This document shows positions 1-7,406 of a stretch of 28,886 nt of DNA, piece after piece. The DNA is from an uncultured Collinsella sp. Lineage in GTDB: Bacteria > Actinomycetota > Coriobacteriia > Coriobacteriales > Coriobacteriaceae. The notes beneath the pieces are model-generated. The model ran no database searches. It was not told where the DNA came from and saw only the letters and a list, made by a program, of their open reading frames with translations. The DNA lies in NCBI GenBank assembly GCA_900543515.1, contig UQRW01000025.1, positions 1 to 28,886 of the forward strand, read 5' to 3'. The first letter of the stretch is position 1; each line of letters starts with the position of its first letter. The position numbers and the translations under genes were made by a program.

Positions 1-169
1 GCGCCGAATGCTCGCCATCGAAATTTATCGATGGCCTATTTCAGACTGTAATGGGCGTGGCTGTTGCAACGCCTTATCCCTTTGCTTTTTCGCGCCTTTG
101 GCGCGAAACGCGCAGCACCTTGGGAAATGCATTGATGTGTGGACGGGGCTGGATTGCGGATTCAAATGG
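1..169. other. Non-coding window edge with one hairpin
   Basis: No credible gene is seen here. A 9-bp perfect inverted repeat (TTTCGCGCC at 88-96 and its complement at 100-108, three-base loop) lies about 60 bp beyond the stop codon of the minus-strand ATPase gene. It could help end that transcript, but neither strand has a clear T run after it, so I do not call it a terminator. Confidence 0.4.
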
Positions 170-1531
170 CTAGAGAGATATGGGTGCGAACGAGAAATCG
201 TTATTGGGGTCATCCTTTTCCATAAACTCATCGAGACAAAACGTCATGTAGATTGGAACGTACAGAACCTTGCCCTCTTTGCTGAGATTCTCATGGCTCA
301 GTACAACGGCCTCGGGAATTTTGTACTCGCCCACACTCATCAGACGATCGAGGGCCGCATGCGCTCGAACTTTCTTGCCCGATTTGACCTCGATTGGGAC
401 AACATGACCGTGGACGCCTTCGATCACAAAGTCAACTTCACCGACCTCACGCGTTTGGTAGTACCATGCATCCGCCCCGAGGGCAACGAGTTCCTGCGCG
501 ACCACGTTCTCATAGAGACCACCAAGGTTGGGAGTTTTCATATCAAGATAGACAGCGCGTGCGGTGCTGCCGGGGTATCGCGATGCGAGCATGCCTGTAT
601 CAGACTCGTATAGTTTGAAGGCTGTCGTTTTCTCCGTCCTCTTGAGAGGACTCCGTGGCTCCGTCACCCTGGCGACCATCAATCCAACACCTGCGTTAAC
701 AAGCCACAGGAAATCCTGCTCATATTTTTTAAGGCGAGCTCCCTCACCCAGAGACGAAACAACAAAGCGATGAGACTCCGCCTCAAGCTGAACGGGAATT
801 TGCTCAAAAATCGACCGAACGTTAAACGCTCGAGTCGATGCATATTTTGAGATATCGCTTTTGTACTGATCGACCAGCTGAGTTTGAAGCTCACGTGTGC
901 TCACGAGCGAATAACCCGAATCAATATAATTCTGAACGACCTCCGGCATGCCGCCGCAAACGATATAGGCTCTATAGTTCTTGAGCATCGCCTCATGAAT
1001 ATAGTTTTCGACAGGATGTTTCTCGACAAGGCAGCTGCGAATGCCTGCAAGCACATTCTCGCTAACGCTGTTTGCCCAACAAAACTCTTCAAAATCCATC
1101 GGGCGCATAACAATGTGCTCTACATACCCCACCGGAAAAGAAGAGATCCCCTTAAACTCAGTCCCAAGCATAGACCCCGAGAAGACATAGCTAAAGCGCC
1201 CATCCTCGACCAACGCCTTCATGAGTGTAACTATCTGCGGATACTCCTGAATCTCATCGACAAAGACAAGCGTATCGCCCTCAACAAGCGGCGCATCCGC
1301 AAGAAGGGCTACACGGTTGATAAAGTCAACGGAGTTCTTTGCGCCAACAAGTGCATTCCTTGCTTCGACATCGAGTAGTAAATTGACCTCAAAATACGAA
1401 GCGTAGTTGCTTTGTCCAAACGCGCGAATCGCATAGCTCTTGCCAATCTGACGCGCACCAGTAACGAGTAATGCCTTATTGGAGTTATTCTTCCAGCTCA
1501 AAAGCCTATCAGTGACCTTACGGCGTAGCAT
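170..1531 (-). CDS. AAA ATPase, AAA_14/DUF4143 type
   Basis: A 453-residue ATP-binding protein of the widespread two-part family: an N-terminal AAA_14 P-loop domain and a C-terminal DUF4143 domain. Walker A is GARQIGKS (residues 25-32) and Walker B is LVFVDE (88-93). Near the C-terminus, EVDFVIE followed by IEVKSG (about 365-384) resembles a PD-(D/E)XK nuclease core, as is usual for DUF4143. The cellular role of the family is unknown; such genes are often solitary and variably present, as here. I chose ATG at 1531 because a GGGGG stretch lies about 5 bases before it and the family normally begins with a basic MLRRK-like stretch. The open frame runs a further 34 codons upstream to a TTG, but that part is made of direct repeats and is not protein-like. 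Confidence 0.9.
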   Translation of the reverse strand: MLRRKVTDRLLSWKNNSNKALLVTGARQIGKSYAIRAFGQSNYASYFEVNLLLDVEARNALVGAKNSVDFINRVALLADAPLVEGDTLVFVDEIQEYPQIVTLMKALVEDGRFSYVFSGSMLGTEFKGISSFPVGYVEHIVMRPMDFEEFCWANSVSENVLAGIRSCLVEKHPVENYIHEAMLKNYRAYIVCGGMPEVVQNYIDSGYSLVSTRELQTQLVDQYKSDISKYASTRAFNVRSIFEQIPVQLEAESHRFVVSSLGEGARLKKYEQDFLWLVNAGVGLMVARVTEPRSPLKRTEKTTAFKLYESDTGMLASRYPGSTARAVYLDMKTPNLGGLYENVVAQELVALGADAWYYQTREVGEVDFVIEGVHGHVVPIEVKSGKKVRAHAALDRLMSVGEYKIPEAVVLSHENLSKEGKVLYVPIYMTFCLDEFMEKDDPNNDFSFAPISL

Positions 1532-1545
1532 TAAACCCCCAAATG

Positions 1546-1629
1546 ACAAAAATTGACAGATAGAATCGCCTAAAATCATACAAAAATTCGCAGATAATAT
1601 TGTCGTAAAAATACAAAAATTGGGAGATA
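1546..1629 (-). repeat. Three 17-bp direct repeats upstream of the ATPase gene
   Basis: Three copies of ACAAAAATTSNSAGATA (plus-strand reading) start at 1546, 1580 and 1613, spaced 34 and 33 bp, about three helical turns. They cover the segment from 15 to 98 bp before the ATPase start codon. Regular phasing on one face of the helix suggests a protein-binding array, possibly for autoregulation. The sequence between copies is not conserved. Confidence 0.7.
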
Positions 1630-1686
1630 GCAAAGGTTCGAATAGGCCTCAAAGCCACTGAAACAGTGCTCTACTTTGCGAAGGGG

Positions 1687-1714
1687 CTGGGGACGCTGCC
1701 GCGTGCGTCTCCAG
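1687..1714. other. Hairpin after the 174-residue gene
   Basis: A 10-bp stem (1687-1696 with 1705-1714, one G-T wobble) lies 60 bp beyond the stop of the minus-strand gene ending at 1774. A second small hairpin (GTCCCG/CGGGAC) lies at about 1736-1750. Neither has a T run on the minus strand, so their role as terminators is uncertain. Confidence 0.35.
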
Positions 1715-1773
1715 TCCTCTGATTGCCACTTTGGGTCCCGTGGCGGGACATTGTTGGTGCTGCCTGGTTGTTT

Positions 1774-2298
1774 CTATCTTGTCTCGCCGCTCTCTGTGCG
1801 TAGGCGGTAGCCGTGGACGAGGTCGCTAATAGCCGGCCAGGGAATCTGGCGGTCGACCCAAAATTGGAGCTGGACCAGATAGCGCTCGGTGGCGCGGGTG
1901 AGGGCCGCGAACTGTTCGTGAGTCTCAACCTGGGCGTAGAGGTCGCGGCTGTGGGCGAGGATTGCCGTCGTGTCATCCATTTTGCCGGTGACGTCGAAGG
2001 CGCCCGAGAACCAGTCGCACAGGCGTGCGGCACTGTTTTTGATCGTTGCGAGGTCGGCGGTGCCGTCGTTGGCGTTTTCGTTGGCCTGGGCTCGCAGGAG
2101 GGAGAGGGCGTCGGCGGCGTTCATGCAGTAACCGACGGCGAAGTTCCAGACGGCGAATTCGCGGCCGGTGTCGAGCTTGCGGCGGCGCATGTAGTCGATG
2201 TCACGCGGTTCCTCGAGCATCATTTGATCGGCGAGGGCTTCAAGTGCAGTGGCGTACTCGGCAAGGTCGAGTGTGAGCAGGGTGTTGATATCCATCAT
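1774..2298 (-). CDS. Protein of unknown function
   Basis: I do not recognise this 174-residue protein. It is acidic, soluble and apparently mostly helical, with no signal peptide, membrane segment or obvious metal or nucleotide motif. It has several Trp, Tyr and Phe residues (for example EFAVWNFAVGYC in the middle and a QFWVDRQIPWPAISDLVHGY stretch near the end). It starts with two ATGs (2298 and 2295). Its ribosome binding site GGAGG overlaps the last codons of the DUF3830 gene, and only two bases separate that stop from this start, so the two genes form a coupled operon. The tight coupling suggests a shared task, but nothing in the sequence says which. Confidence 0.8.
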   Translation of the reverse strand: MMDINTLLTLDLAEYATALEALADQMMLEEPRDIDYMRRRKLDTGREFAVWNFAVGYCMNAADALSLLRAQANENANDGTADLATIKNSAARLCDWFSGAFDVTGKMDDTTAILAHSRDLYAQVETHEQFAALTRATERYLVQLQFWVDRQIPWPAISDLVHGYRLRTESGETR

Positions 2299-2300
2299 CT

Positions 2301-2717
2301 TTAGGCCTCCGTTTCGATCTCGACGATTTCGTTTTTAATGTACATGCCCTGGTTGTCCCAGACATTGCGGCAGGCGGCGGCAAAACGCTCGCGGTCGGCT
2401 TCGCAGATGCGGGCGAACATGTTGCAGGTGCCAAAGGGCTCGCACACGTCAAAGAAGATGCAGATTGACGACCATCCGCCATACCAGCTCACGGCGCCCG
2501 CTGGCTCGTGAAAGACGGGGTTCTCGATGTGCTCGTAATTGGCGATGGGGCCCGAGACAGGATACGTCACCTCGGCATCGCAGATCTTGGCCGAAAAGAT
2601 ACGTGACTCGACTGGACAGGATGATTCGAACAGCTTGCATGCCTCGGGAGCCTTGTCCCAGAGCATGTCGGCGAGAAACGTCTCGCCATTCAGCGTGATC
2701 TTGAGCATTTTTGTCAT
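2301..2717 (-). CDS. DUF3830 family protein (cyclophilin-like)
   Basis: A 138-residue protein matching the DUF3830 family, whose members have a small cyclophilin-like barrel and are often encoded near amidases, hydantoin-type enzymes or racemases. The N-terminal LKITLNGETFLADMLWDKAP stretch is typical, as are the later IENPVFHEPAGAVSWYGG and PFGTCNMFARI segments. No enzymatic activity is established for the family. I chose ATG at 2717 because GAGGAGG lies 7 bases before it; the open frame extends 29 codons further but has no family similarity there. It is the first gene of a two-gene minus-strand operon, divergent from carbamate kinase across a long gap. The assignment rests on remembered family pattern. 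Confidence 0.75.
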   Translation of the reverse strand: MTKMLKITLNGETFLADMLWDKAPEACKLFESSCPVESRIFSAKICDAEVTYPVSGPIANYEHIENPVFHEPAGAVSWYGGWSSICIFFDVCEPFGTCNMFARICEADRERFAAACRNVWDNQGMYIKNEIVEIETEA

Positions 2718-3319
2718 AGTAAGGACCTCCTCAATCCGTCGCTCAAGGGGTTCGCTGGCGGATAAGGAGAAGACAGCAGCGGGGTCGCCGAACCCAAACT
2801 TCACGACAAATCTCCGTCGCCCCAGCCCGCGCTGTTCTTCGCTAAAGTACCATGCAGCAATTGCGCGCGCAATATCAGTTTTTGATTTTCTGGAAGCGGC
2901 AACCGACGAGACGGCTCGCCGGCTGCCGGCCGACGTGCGGCAAAGGCACTCGTCTATTCTTTAAGTTGGATGAAAAACGCCATGTTATTGCAGGGCTGCA
3001 TACTCGTCCAATAAGTGCATAGAATCTCGTATAGTGCGAGTAAGACTTTGCGCTGACTGTTTTATGTTTAGCAAAGATATAGTTTGCATAATCTGGTCTA
3101 ATCCCTGCTCTATTAAAATAAAGTTGCACGTAAATGACGTAGATATGCTTGAGCTGGGGTTCTGTACGCTGAGCGGATAAAAACGACCGTTCACCGTTCA
3201 ACTATTTTCAAAATGAATAAAATGAGCGATAAAGAGAATATAAACCTTAATAAACTCGCGTATTGCACGGGCGCGGGTTATTAATGGGTTGTAGGCCTTT
3301 TACAGAAAGGATTCCAGCA
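2718..3319. promoter_or_regulatory. Long AT-rich divergent intergenic region
   Basis: About 600 bp without a convincing gene separates the DUF3830 operon (minus) from carbamate kinase (plus). Roughly 2950-3270 is clearly AT-rich against the GC-rich surroundings. Visible structure: a 14-bp perfect palindrome ATTGCGCGCGCAAT at 2860-2873; a small CTCG/CGAG hairpin near 3030-3045; and a tandem ACCGTTC pair near 3184-3197. Open frames of 69 and 108 codons on the minus strand start with GTG or TTG, lack ribosome binding sites and look accidental. Promoters for both flanking operons must lie here, but I cannot place them securely. Confidence 0.5.
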
Positions 3320-4282
3320 ATGTCTAAGCCTCTTGGCAAGCCCGATCGTATCGTCGTCGCCCTTGGCGGCAACGCCCTCGGCAACAACCCCGTTGAACAG
3401 ATCGAGGCCGTGAGCAACACCGCTCACGCTCTCCTCGGCCTGATCGAGCAGGGCAACGAGATCATCATCACCCACGGCAACGGCCCGCAGGTTGGCATGA
3501 TTCAGAACGCCTTCGCCGCTGCCCACGACGCCATCGGCACCCCCGAGATGCCGCTGCCCGAGTGCGGCGCCATGTCCCAGGGCTACATCGGCTATCACCT
3601 GCAGCAGGGCATTGGCCGCGAGATGCACAAGCGCTATAAGCGTTGGCACGCCGCCACCGTCGTCACCCAGATCGAGTGCGACCCGGACGATCCCGCGTTC
3701 AAGAACCCGACCAAGCCGATCGGCCCCTTCTACACCGAGGAGCAGGCCAAGGAGTTCATGGCCGAGGATCCTTCCAAGGTTTTCGTCGAGGATTCCGGTC
3801 GCGGCTGGCGTCGCGTCGTCGCTTCCCCCGATCCCAAGAAGATCGTCGAGGCTGACTCCATCCTCAACCTGCTCGACAACGAGTTCATCGTCATCGCCTG
3901 CGGTGGCGGCGGCATCCCCGTCGTCCGCGACTACGAGAACAAGGGCTGCTACAAGGGCGTCCCCGCCGTCATCGACAAGGACCTGGGCGGCGAGCTGCTG
4001 GCCGAGGACTGCGACGCTGACGTTCTGTTCCTGCTGACCGCCGTTGAGCATGTCGCCATCAACTTTGGTAAGCCCAACCAGGAGGAGCTCGAGGACATCA
4101 CCGCCGACGAGGCCGAGCGCCTGGCCGACGAGGGCCAGTTCGGCAAGGGTTCCATGGAGCCCAAGGTCCGCGCTGCCATCAAGTTCGCTCGTTCCCGCAA
4201 GGGCCGCACCTGCATCATCGGCGCTCTGGACAAGGCTGCCGAGACCATGGCCGGCCTCTCCGGCACCCGCATCCACGAGTAG
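3320..4282 (+). CDS. arcC: Carbamate kinase
   Basis: A 320-residue, full-length carbamate kinase. It transfers phosphate from carbamoyl phosphate to ADP, giving ATP and carbamate, normally the last step of arginine, agmatine or purine-derived ureide fermentation in the cytoplasm. Signature features: ALGGNAL near residues 14-20, THGNGPQVG at 51-59, the ECGAMSQGYIGY block at 81-92, IACGGGGIPVV, and the VIDKDLGGELLA nucleotide-binding segment. I chose ATG at 3320, with GAAAGGA about 8 bases upstream; an in-frame start at 3263 adds residues that do not fit the family. It stands alone: no arginine deiminase or transcarbamylase gene is adjacent, so the source of its substrate is encoded elsewhere. 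Codon use is strongly biased to C-ending codons, which suggests high expression. Confidence 0.96.
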   Translation: MSKPLGKPDRIVVALGGNALGNNPVEQIEAVSNTAHALLGLIEQGNEIIITHGNGPQVGMIQNAFAAAHDAIGTPEMPLPECGAMSQGYIGYHLQQGIGREMHKRYKRWHAATVVTQIECDPDDPAFKNPTKPIGPFYTEEQAKEFMAEDPSKVFVEDSGRGWRRVVASPDPKKIVEADSILNLLDNEFIVIACGGGGIPVVRDYENKGCYKGVPAVIDKDLGGELLAEDCDADVLFLLTAVEHVAINFGKPNQEELEDITADEAERLADEGQFGKGSMEPKVRAAIKFARSRKGRTCIIGALDKAAETMAGLSGTRIHE

Positions 4283-4304
4283 TCTCTACTCTGTTGCCTC
4301 TCTC

Positions 4305-4328
4305 GTGGGCGCCAGGCAAAGCGCCCAC
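4305..4328. other. Hairpin after carbamate kinase
   Basis: An 8-bp perfect stem (GTGGGCGC at 4305-4312, GCGCCCAC at 4321-4328) lies between the arcC stop codon and the true terminator. It has no T run and may serve as a 3-prime stabilising structure. Confidence 0.4.
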
Positions 4329-4347
4329 AAACTAGCCTCTCTTCATG

Positions 4348-4383
4348 AGCCCCGCAGTCCGCTCCGGCTGCGGGGCTTTTGTT
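4348..4383 (+). terminator. Rho-independent terminator of arcC
   Basis: AGCCCCGCAG (4348-4357) pairs perfectly with CTGCGGGGCT (4368-4377), followed by TTTTGTT. It is a classical intrinsic terminator 65 bp after the carbamate kinase stop. Confidence 0.9.
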
Positions 4384-4404
4384 ATTCACCTAGTCATTGG
4401 GGAC

Positions 4405-4567
4405 AAACCCGGCACTTGGGGACGGTCCTTTCCTGCCGGCAGCTTGGGACAGTCCTTAATAGTCATTGGGGACGTTCTTAAACGACTAGCCAAACAAGAA
4501 CGTCCCCAACGACTACTCATTTAAGTCTGTCCCCAATGACTGCCCAATGGCTGGGAAGGCGCATCCC
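4405..4567. repeat. REP-like repeat cluster, copy 1
   Basis: A cluster of short palindromic repeats. Positions 4405-4459 match 11757-11811 at 54 of 55 bases in the same orientation. Positions 4466-4479 (TTGGGGACGTTCTT) pair perfectly with 4496-4509 around a 16-base loop. Positions 4509-4552 match 12076-12119 at 41 of 44 bases. A GGAAGGCGCATCCC motif (4554-4567) belongs to a second motif family also found at 11831-12002. The TTGGGGAC/GTCCCCAA theme resembles REP sequences mobilised by REP-associated tyrosine transposases (RAYTs), but no such transposase gene is in this window. Confidence 0.75.
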
Positions 4568-4715
4568 ACACCGACGCATTGCCTTCGGGCCCTCTCCCCA
4601 GGCTCTCCATAGCTCAGCTGGACTCCCCGCAACCTGTTCCGAGTTGGCGGAACGAGCGCGACGTGGAGTGTCATTCTTTACCGCGTTAGACTAGACGCAG
4701 GGAAAGGAGGAGGAC
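4568..4715 (+). promoter_or_regulatory. Upstream region of the licR-type gene
   Basis: A GTTCCG/CGGAAC hairpin lies near 4636-4653, and an AAAGGAGGAGG ribosome binding site lies directly before the ATG at 4716. A TAGACT element near 4688-4693 could be a -10 box, but I see no good -35 partner. Promoter placement is therefore weak. Confidence 0.3.
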
Positions 4716-6611
4716 ATGGATGCTCGCGTCAAGCAGCTTGTAAATATGATCGAGGACGCTCAGCCTGTCGCTGTCGCGGTACTTGCCAAGCGTCTCGAGG
4801 TAAGCGAGCGCGCCGTGAGAAACTATATCCATCGCGCAAACGACAACCTTGCAGGGGTTGCACGCATCGTTGGCAGCAAGGGGCAGTATCGTATCGATGT
4901 TGCACGTGCAGATGAGCTTGCTCGCTTGCTAGACGGTGCGGCTCTGGCCCATCCGGGCATTCCTGATACGCGCGACGGCCGTGTGTCCTTCCTTCTTAAC
5001 GACCTCCTCATGCGGTCCCAGTGGGTGACGATTGAGGAGTATGCGGATTTACTCTACGTTTCGGCGCGAACTCTGTCCAATGACATGCGTCTGGTAGAGC
5101 AGAAACTCGCCCAATTTGACTTAACGCTCGAAAAGCGCCCACGCTACGGAATCCGCGTTGCGGGCGGGGAGTCGCAGCGGCGCCTGTGCCTGGCCTCGCT
5201 GGTGAGGCCCGTGTTGCCCGACACCGACGATGCAAAGCTCGCCGAGCGCCTGCGGGCCATCGCCGCATGTGTGGACGATGCTCTGACGGCCTCGCCCGTC
5301 ACGGTGAGCTCGCTGGCATCCCGCAATCTCATCATGCATCTTTACATTGCTCTTGGCCGCATCGAGCAGGGCTGCTATGTCCCAGCTGCAGAATCGGACG
5401 TTCAAAAACTGGAGGGAACGCGCGAATACGCCGCGGCTTTCCAGATTGCCGCAAACATCAAGGATGCCCTGGGCGTGAGCATGCCCCGAGAAGAGGTTGC
5501 CTTTATCGCAATCCATTTGCTCGGCAGGGGCACGGGCGTGCCCGAGAAGGGCTCTGCCGTTATCTCGGACGAGATGTGGGAGATTGCTTCCGAGATGGTA
5601 CGTGCGGTCAACGATGAGTTTAGGTTTGACTTTAGCGGCGATCTTGAACTTCGCATGAACCTTGCTCGGCATATCGGCCCTCTGGGCTATCGCCTTGAAT
5701 ATCACATGCATATGGATAACCCCATGCTGTCCGATATCAAGACGAGGTTTCCGTTGGCCTATTCGATGGCAGCTGGCACCTCGCAGGTACTCGAGCGTCA
5801 TTTTGGCAGCCAGCCCTCTGATGAAGAGCTCGGCTACATCGCCATGGCATTTGCCCTGGCCCTCGAGCAGCAAGCCGACCAGCCGCGTCGCAAACGCATC
5901 CTGATCGTGTGCGCCTCGGGAGCGGGAAGCGCCCGTATGCTCGAGCACCAGTACCGCAAGCAGTTTGGCATGTATATCGATTCGATTGAGACATGCGATG
6001 TCGCCCGCGTGGGAACGTTCGATTTTTCGCATATCGACTACGTGTTCACAACGGTGCCGCTCAACGTCAAGTTGCCCGTGCCCGTCCGCGAGGCCGATTT
6101 CTTCTTGGAGACGAGCGATGTCAACGCTATCCGCAAGGTGCTGAGCGACGACACTGCGCAATCGGACTCCGTGAGCTCTTTCTTTAGCCGTGCCCTGTTC
6201 TTCAACCGCGTTGAGGCGTCGTCGAAGCAGGCCGTTCTCCGATATCTCTCCGAGCGCGCCGTCGAGAGCGGCCGTGTCGATGCCCAGTTTGCCCAAGAGG
6301 TCGCCGAGCGCGAGAGCGCGAGCGCCACCTCGTTTGGCAATGGGGTAGCCATGCCCCATGGGATGCATCCCTTGAGCGCCGAGGCCTTTGTTACCGTGGG
6401 CCTGCTCGAACATCCCATTCTTTGGGACGAATACGGTCATGAGGTCGATATCGTCTTTATGGTGTCGTTTGCCCGGTCGGGCGGCGATGAGGCGCGGATC
6501 TTGAGCTCACTGCTCGCCGAGATCTTTATGGACCGCCAGGGGGTCGAGCGCCTACGCGAGCGCCGGTCCTGGCATGAGCTGATGGCGCTTGTGCAAGCGC
6601 ATACGGCTTAA
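4716..6611 (+). CDS. licR: LicR-type PRD transcription activator with EIIB- and EIIA-like domains
   Basis: A 631-residue multi-domain regulator of the BglG/LicR/MtlR class; Bacillus LicR is about the same length. Order: winged helix near 5-60 (LAKRLEVSERAVRNYI), second HTH near 95-150, PRD1 about 165-275, PRD2 about 285-388, EIIB-like domain about 393-480 with Cys399 in VCASGAGSA, and EIIA domain (fructose/mannitol type) about 490-630 with the phosphorylatable His548 in VAMPHGMH. PRD histidines are His208 and His267 in PRD1 and His319 in PRD2; the usual second PRD2 histidine is replaced by Ala378 (YIAMAFA). In known LicR, PTS-dependent phosphorylation of these sites tunes activation of the adjacent beta-glucoside genes. 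The gene lies 119 bp before the PTS genes, on the same strand, so it most likely activates them. A strong AAAGGAGGAGG supports the start. Confidence 0.93.
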   Translation: MDARVKQLVNMIEDAQPVAVAVLAKRLEVSERAVRNYIHRANDNLAGVARIVGSKGQYRIDVARADELARLLDGAALAHPGIPDTRDGRVSFLLNDLLMRSQWVTIEEYADLLYVSARTLSNDMRLVEQKLAQFDLTLEKRPRYGIRVAGGESQRRLCLASLVRPVLPDTDDAKLAERLRAIAACVDDALTASPVTVSSLASRNLIMHLYIALGRIEQGCYVPAAESDVQKLEGTREYAAAFQIAANIKDALGVSMPREEVAFIAIHLLGRGTGVPEKGSAVISDEMWEIASEMVRAVNDEFRFDFSGDLELRMNLARHIGPLGYRLEYHMHMDNPMLSDIKTRFPLAYSMAAGTSQVLERHFGSQPSDEELGYIAMAFALALEQQADQPRRKRILIVCASGAGSARMLEHQYRKQFGMYIDSIETCDVARVGTFDFSHIDYVFTTVPLNVKLPVPVREADFFLETSDVNAIRKVLSDDTAQSDSVSSFFSRALFFNRVEASSKQAVLRYLSERAVESGRVDAQFAQEVAERESASATSFGNGVAMPHGMHPLSAEAFVTVGLLEHPILWDEYGHEVDIVFMVSFARSGGDEARILSSLLAEIFMDRQGVERLRERRSWHELMALVQAHTA

Positions 6612-6730
6612 GACTTCTTTTGTCGATGACCCTGTCAGTCTACCTGCAATAAACCTCGAGGATTGCGGGCGGGAGATAGGCGTTTCGAATATTCAAGTAC
6701 AAACCAAACATCACGGGAGAGGAGACCGTT
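6612..6730 (+). promoter_or_regulatory. Probable operator/promoter region of the lic operon
   Basis: This is the 119-bp gap between the regulator and the first PTS gene. It contains an AT-rich dyad centred on GAATATTC (6687-6694) in TTTCGAATATTCAA, a reasonable place for an activator site, then GGGAGAGGAGA as ribosome binding site. I could not identify a clear sigma-70 -35/-10 pair, as might be expected for an activator-dependent promoter. The assignment is an inference from position. Confidence 0.35.
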
Positions 6731-7057
6731 ATGGACGATCAGGGAACCGAGATGGTTTCGTTTCAGCTGGTCGCTGCAGCGGGAGAGGCACGCAGCCTTG
6801 CCTTCGAAGCCCTTGAAAAGGCAAAGGCGGGGGATTTTGACGCCGCCGCCAAACTCATGAAGCAGTCAAAGGATGCGGGAATCAAGGCTCACCACATCCA
6901 AACGCAGCTGCTTTCGACTGAGGCAGCGGGCGAGCATCTGTCGGTGGATGTGTTGCTGGTCCATGCTCAGGACCACCTCATGTGCTCCATGCTTGCTCAG
7001 GAGCTCGTGCAGGAGCTGATCTGCCTGTATGAGCGCACTGCAACCAAGAACGCCTAG
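6731..7057 (+). CDS. celC: PTS lactose/cellobiose-family EIIA
   Basis: A 108-residue cytoplasmic phosphocarrier of the PTS lactose/cellobiose (Lac) family. It takes phosphate from HPr and passes it to EIIB. The phosphorylated histidine is His78 in LLVHAQDHLM, at the same number as in the lactococcal lactose EIIA; Asp81 corresponds to the metal-binding aspartate of the trimer core, and the AHHIQTQLL helix (53-61) is typical. The helical, alanine-rich N-terminus matches the three-helix fold. A GGGAGAGGAGA ribosome binding site precedes the ATG. It is the first gene of the operon EIIA-EIIB-EIIC-GH1. The symbol follows cellobiose PTS usage; licA would be equally fair. Confidence 0.95.
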   Translation: MDDQGTEMVSFQLVAAAGEARSLAFEALEKAKAGDFDAAAKLMKQSKDAGIKAHHIQTQLLSTEAAGEHLSVDVLLVHAQDHLMCSMLAQELVQELICLYERTATKNA

Positions 7058-7103
7058 CGGCGTGCGGTGACTATCCAACCAATCAATGCGAAGGGAATCC
7101 CTT

Positions 7104-7397
7104 ATGAAGATCCTTCTTGTTTGCGCAGCTGGTCTGTCTACAAGCATTCTGATGAAGAAACTCGAGAAATATGCGGAGCAAAACGGCATCGAGCTCGATA
7201 TCGATGCGGTGGGTATCGGCGAGTATCAGGAGACGTGCGCCAATTATGACGTGCTGCTCTTGGGGCCGCAGGTGTCCTACCAGCTCAACACCGTCAAGCA
7301 GGGGAGCGGTAAGCCGACCGCGGTCATCCCCGCACAGGACTACGGCATGGGCAACGCCGCCAACGTGCTGGCACTCGCCCAGTCGCTGTTGGGTTAG
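7104..7397 (+). CDS. celA: PTS lactose/cellobiose-family EIIB
   Basis: A 97-residue cytoplasmic EIIB component that receives phosphate from EIIA on a cysteine and donates it to the incoming sugar at EIIC. The active Cys7 is in the N-terminal P-loop-like motif LLVCAAGLSTS, the hallmark of the lactose/chitobiose-type EIIB. VLLLGPQVSYQL and AVIPAQDYGMGN follow as in the family. I chose ATG at 7104, which follows AAGGGA; an in-frame ATG at 7086 would add six residues before the first beta strand and is less likely. It lies 46 bp after EIIA and 9 bp before EIIC. Confidence 0.95.
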   Translation: MKILLVCAAGLSTSILMKKLEKYAEQNGIELDIDAVGIGEYQETCANYDVLLLGPQVSYQLNTVKQGSGKPTAVIPAQDYGMGNAANVLALAQSLLG

Positions 7398-7406
7398 GAG
7401 GCAACC

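Noticed and set aside
170..1531. Defence-system call for the DUF4143 ATPase
   Set aside because: No nuclease, methylase or other defence partner is adjacent; the family role is unknown and the gene is solitary.
2875..3201. Open frames of 108 and 69 codons on the minus strand in the AT-rich gap
   Set aside because: They begin with TTG or GTG, lack ribosome binding sites, overlap each other in different frames and show no recognisable protein pattern.
3212..3232. TGAATAAAAT-like half of an arginine-repressor box before carbamate kinase
   Set aside because: Only one half fits and the spot is AT-rich, so chance is likely; no second box was found.
3281..4276. Long antisense open frame opposite carbamate kinase
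   Set aside because: A composition shadow of a GC-rich gene with low-complexity Gly/Ala/Leu/Asp content; similar shadows lie opposite licR, the GH1 gene and the amidohydrolase.
4405..4552. Possible CRISPR-like array because of short repeated units
   Set aside because: Units are palindromic REP-like elements without regular repeat-spacer spacing and no cas gene is present.
4610..4625. TAGCTCAGCTGG, identical to a tRNA D-arm
   Set aside because: No anticodon arm, T arm or pairing acceptor follows; at most a chance match or tiny remnant.
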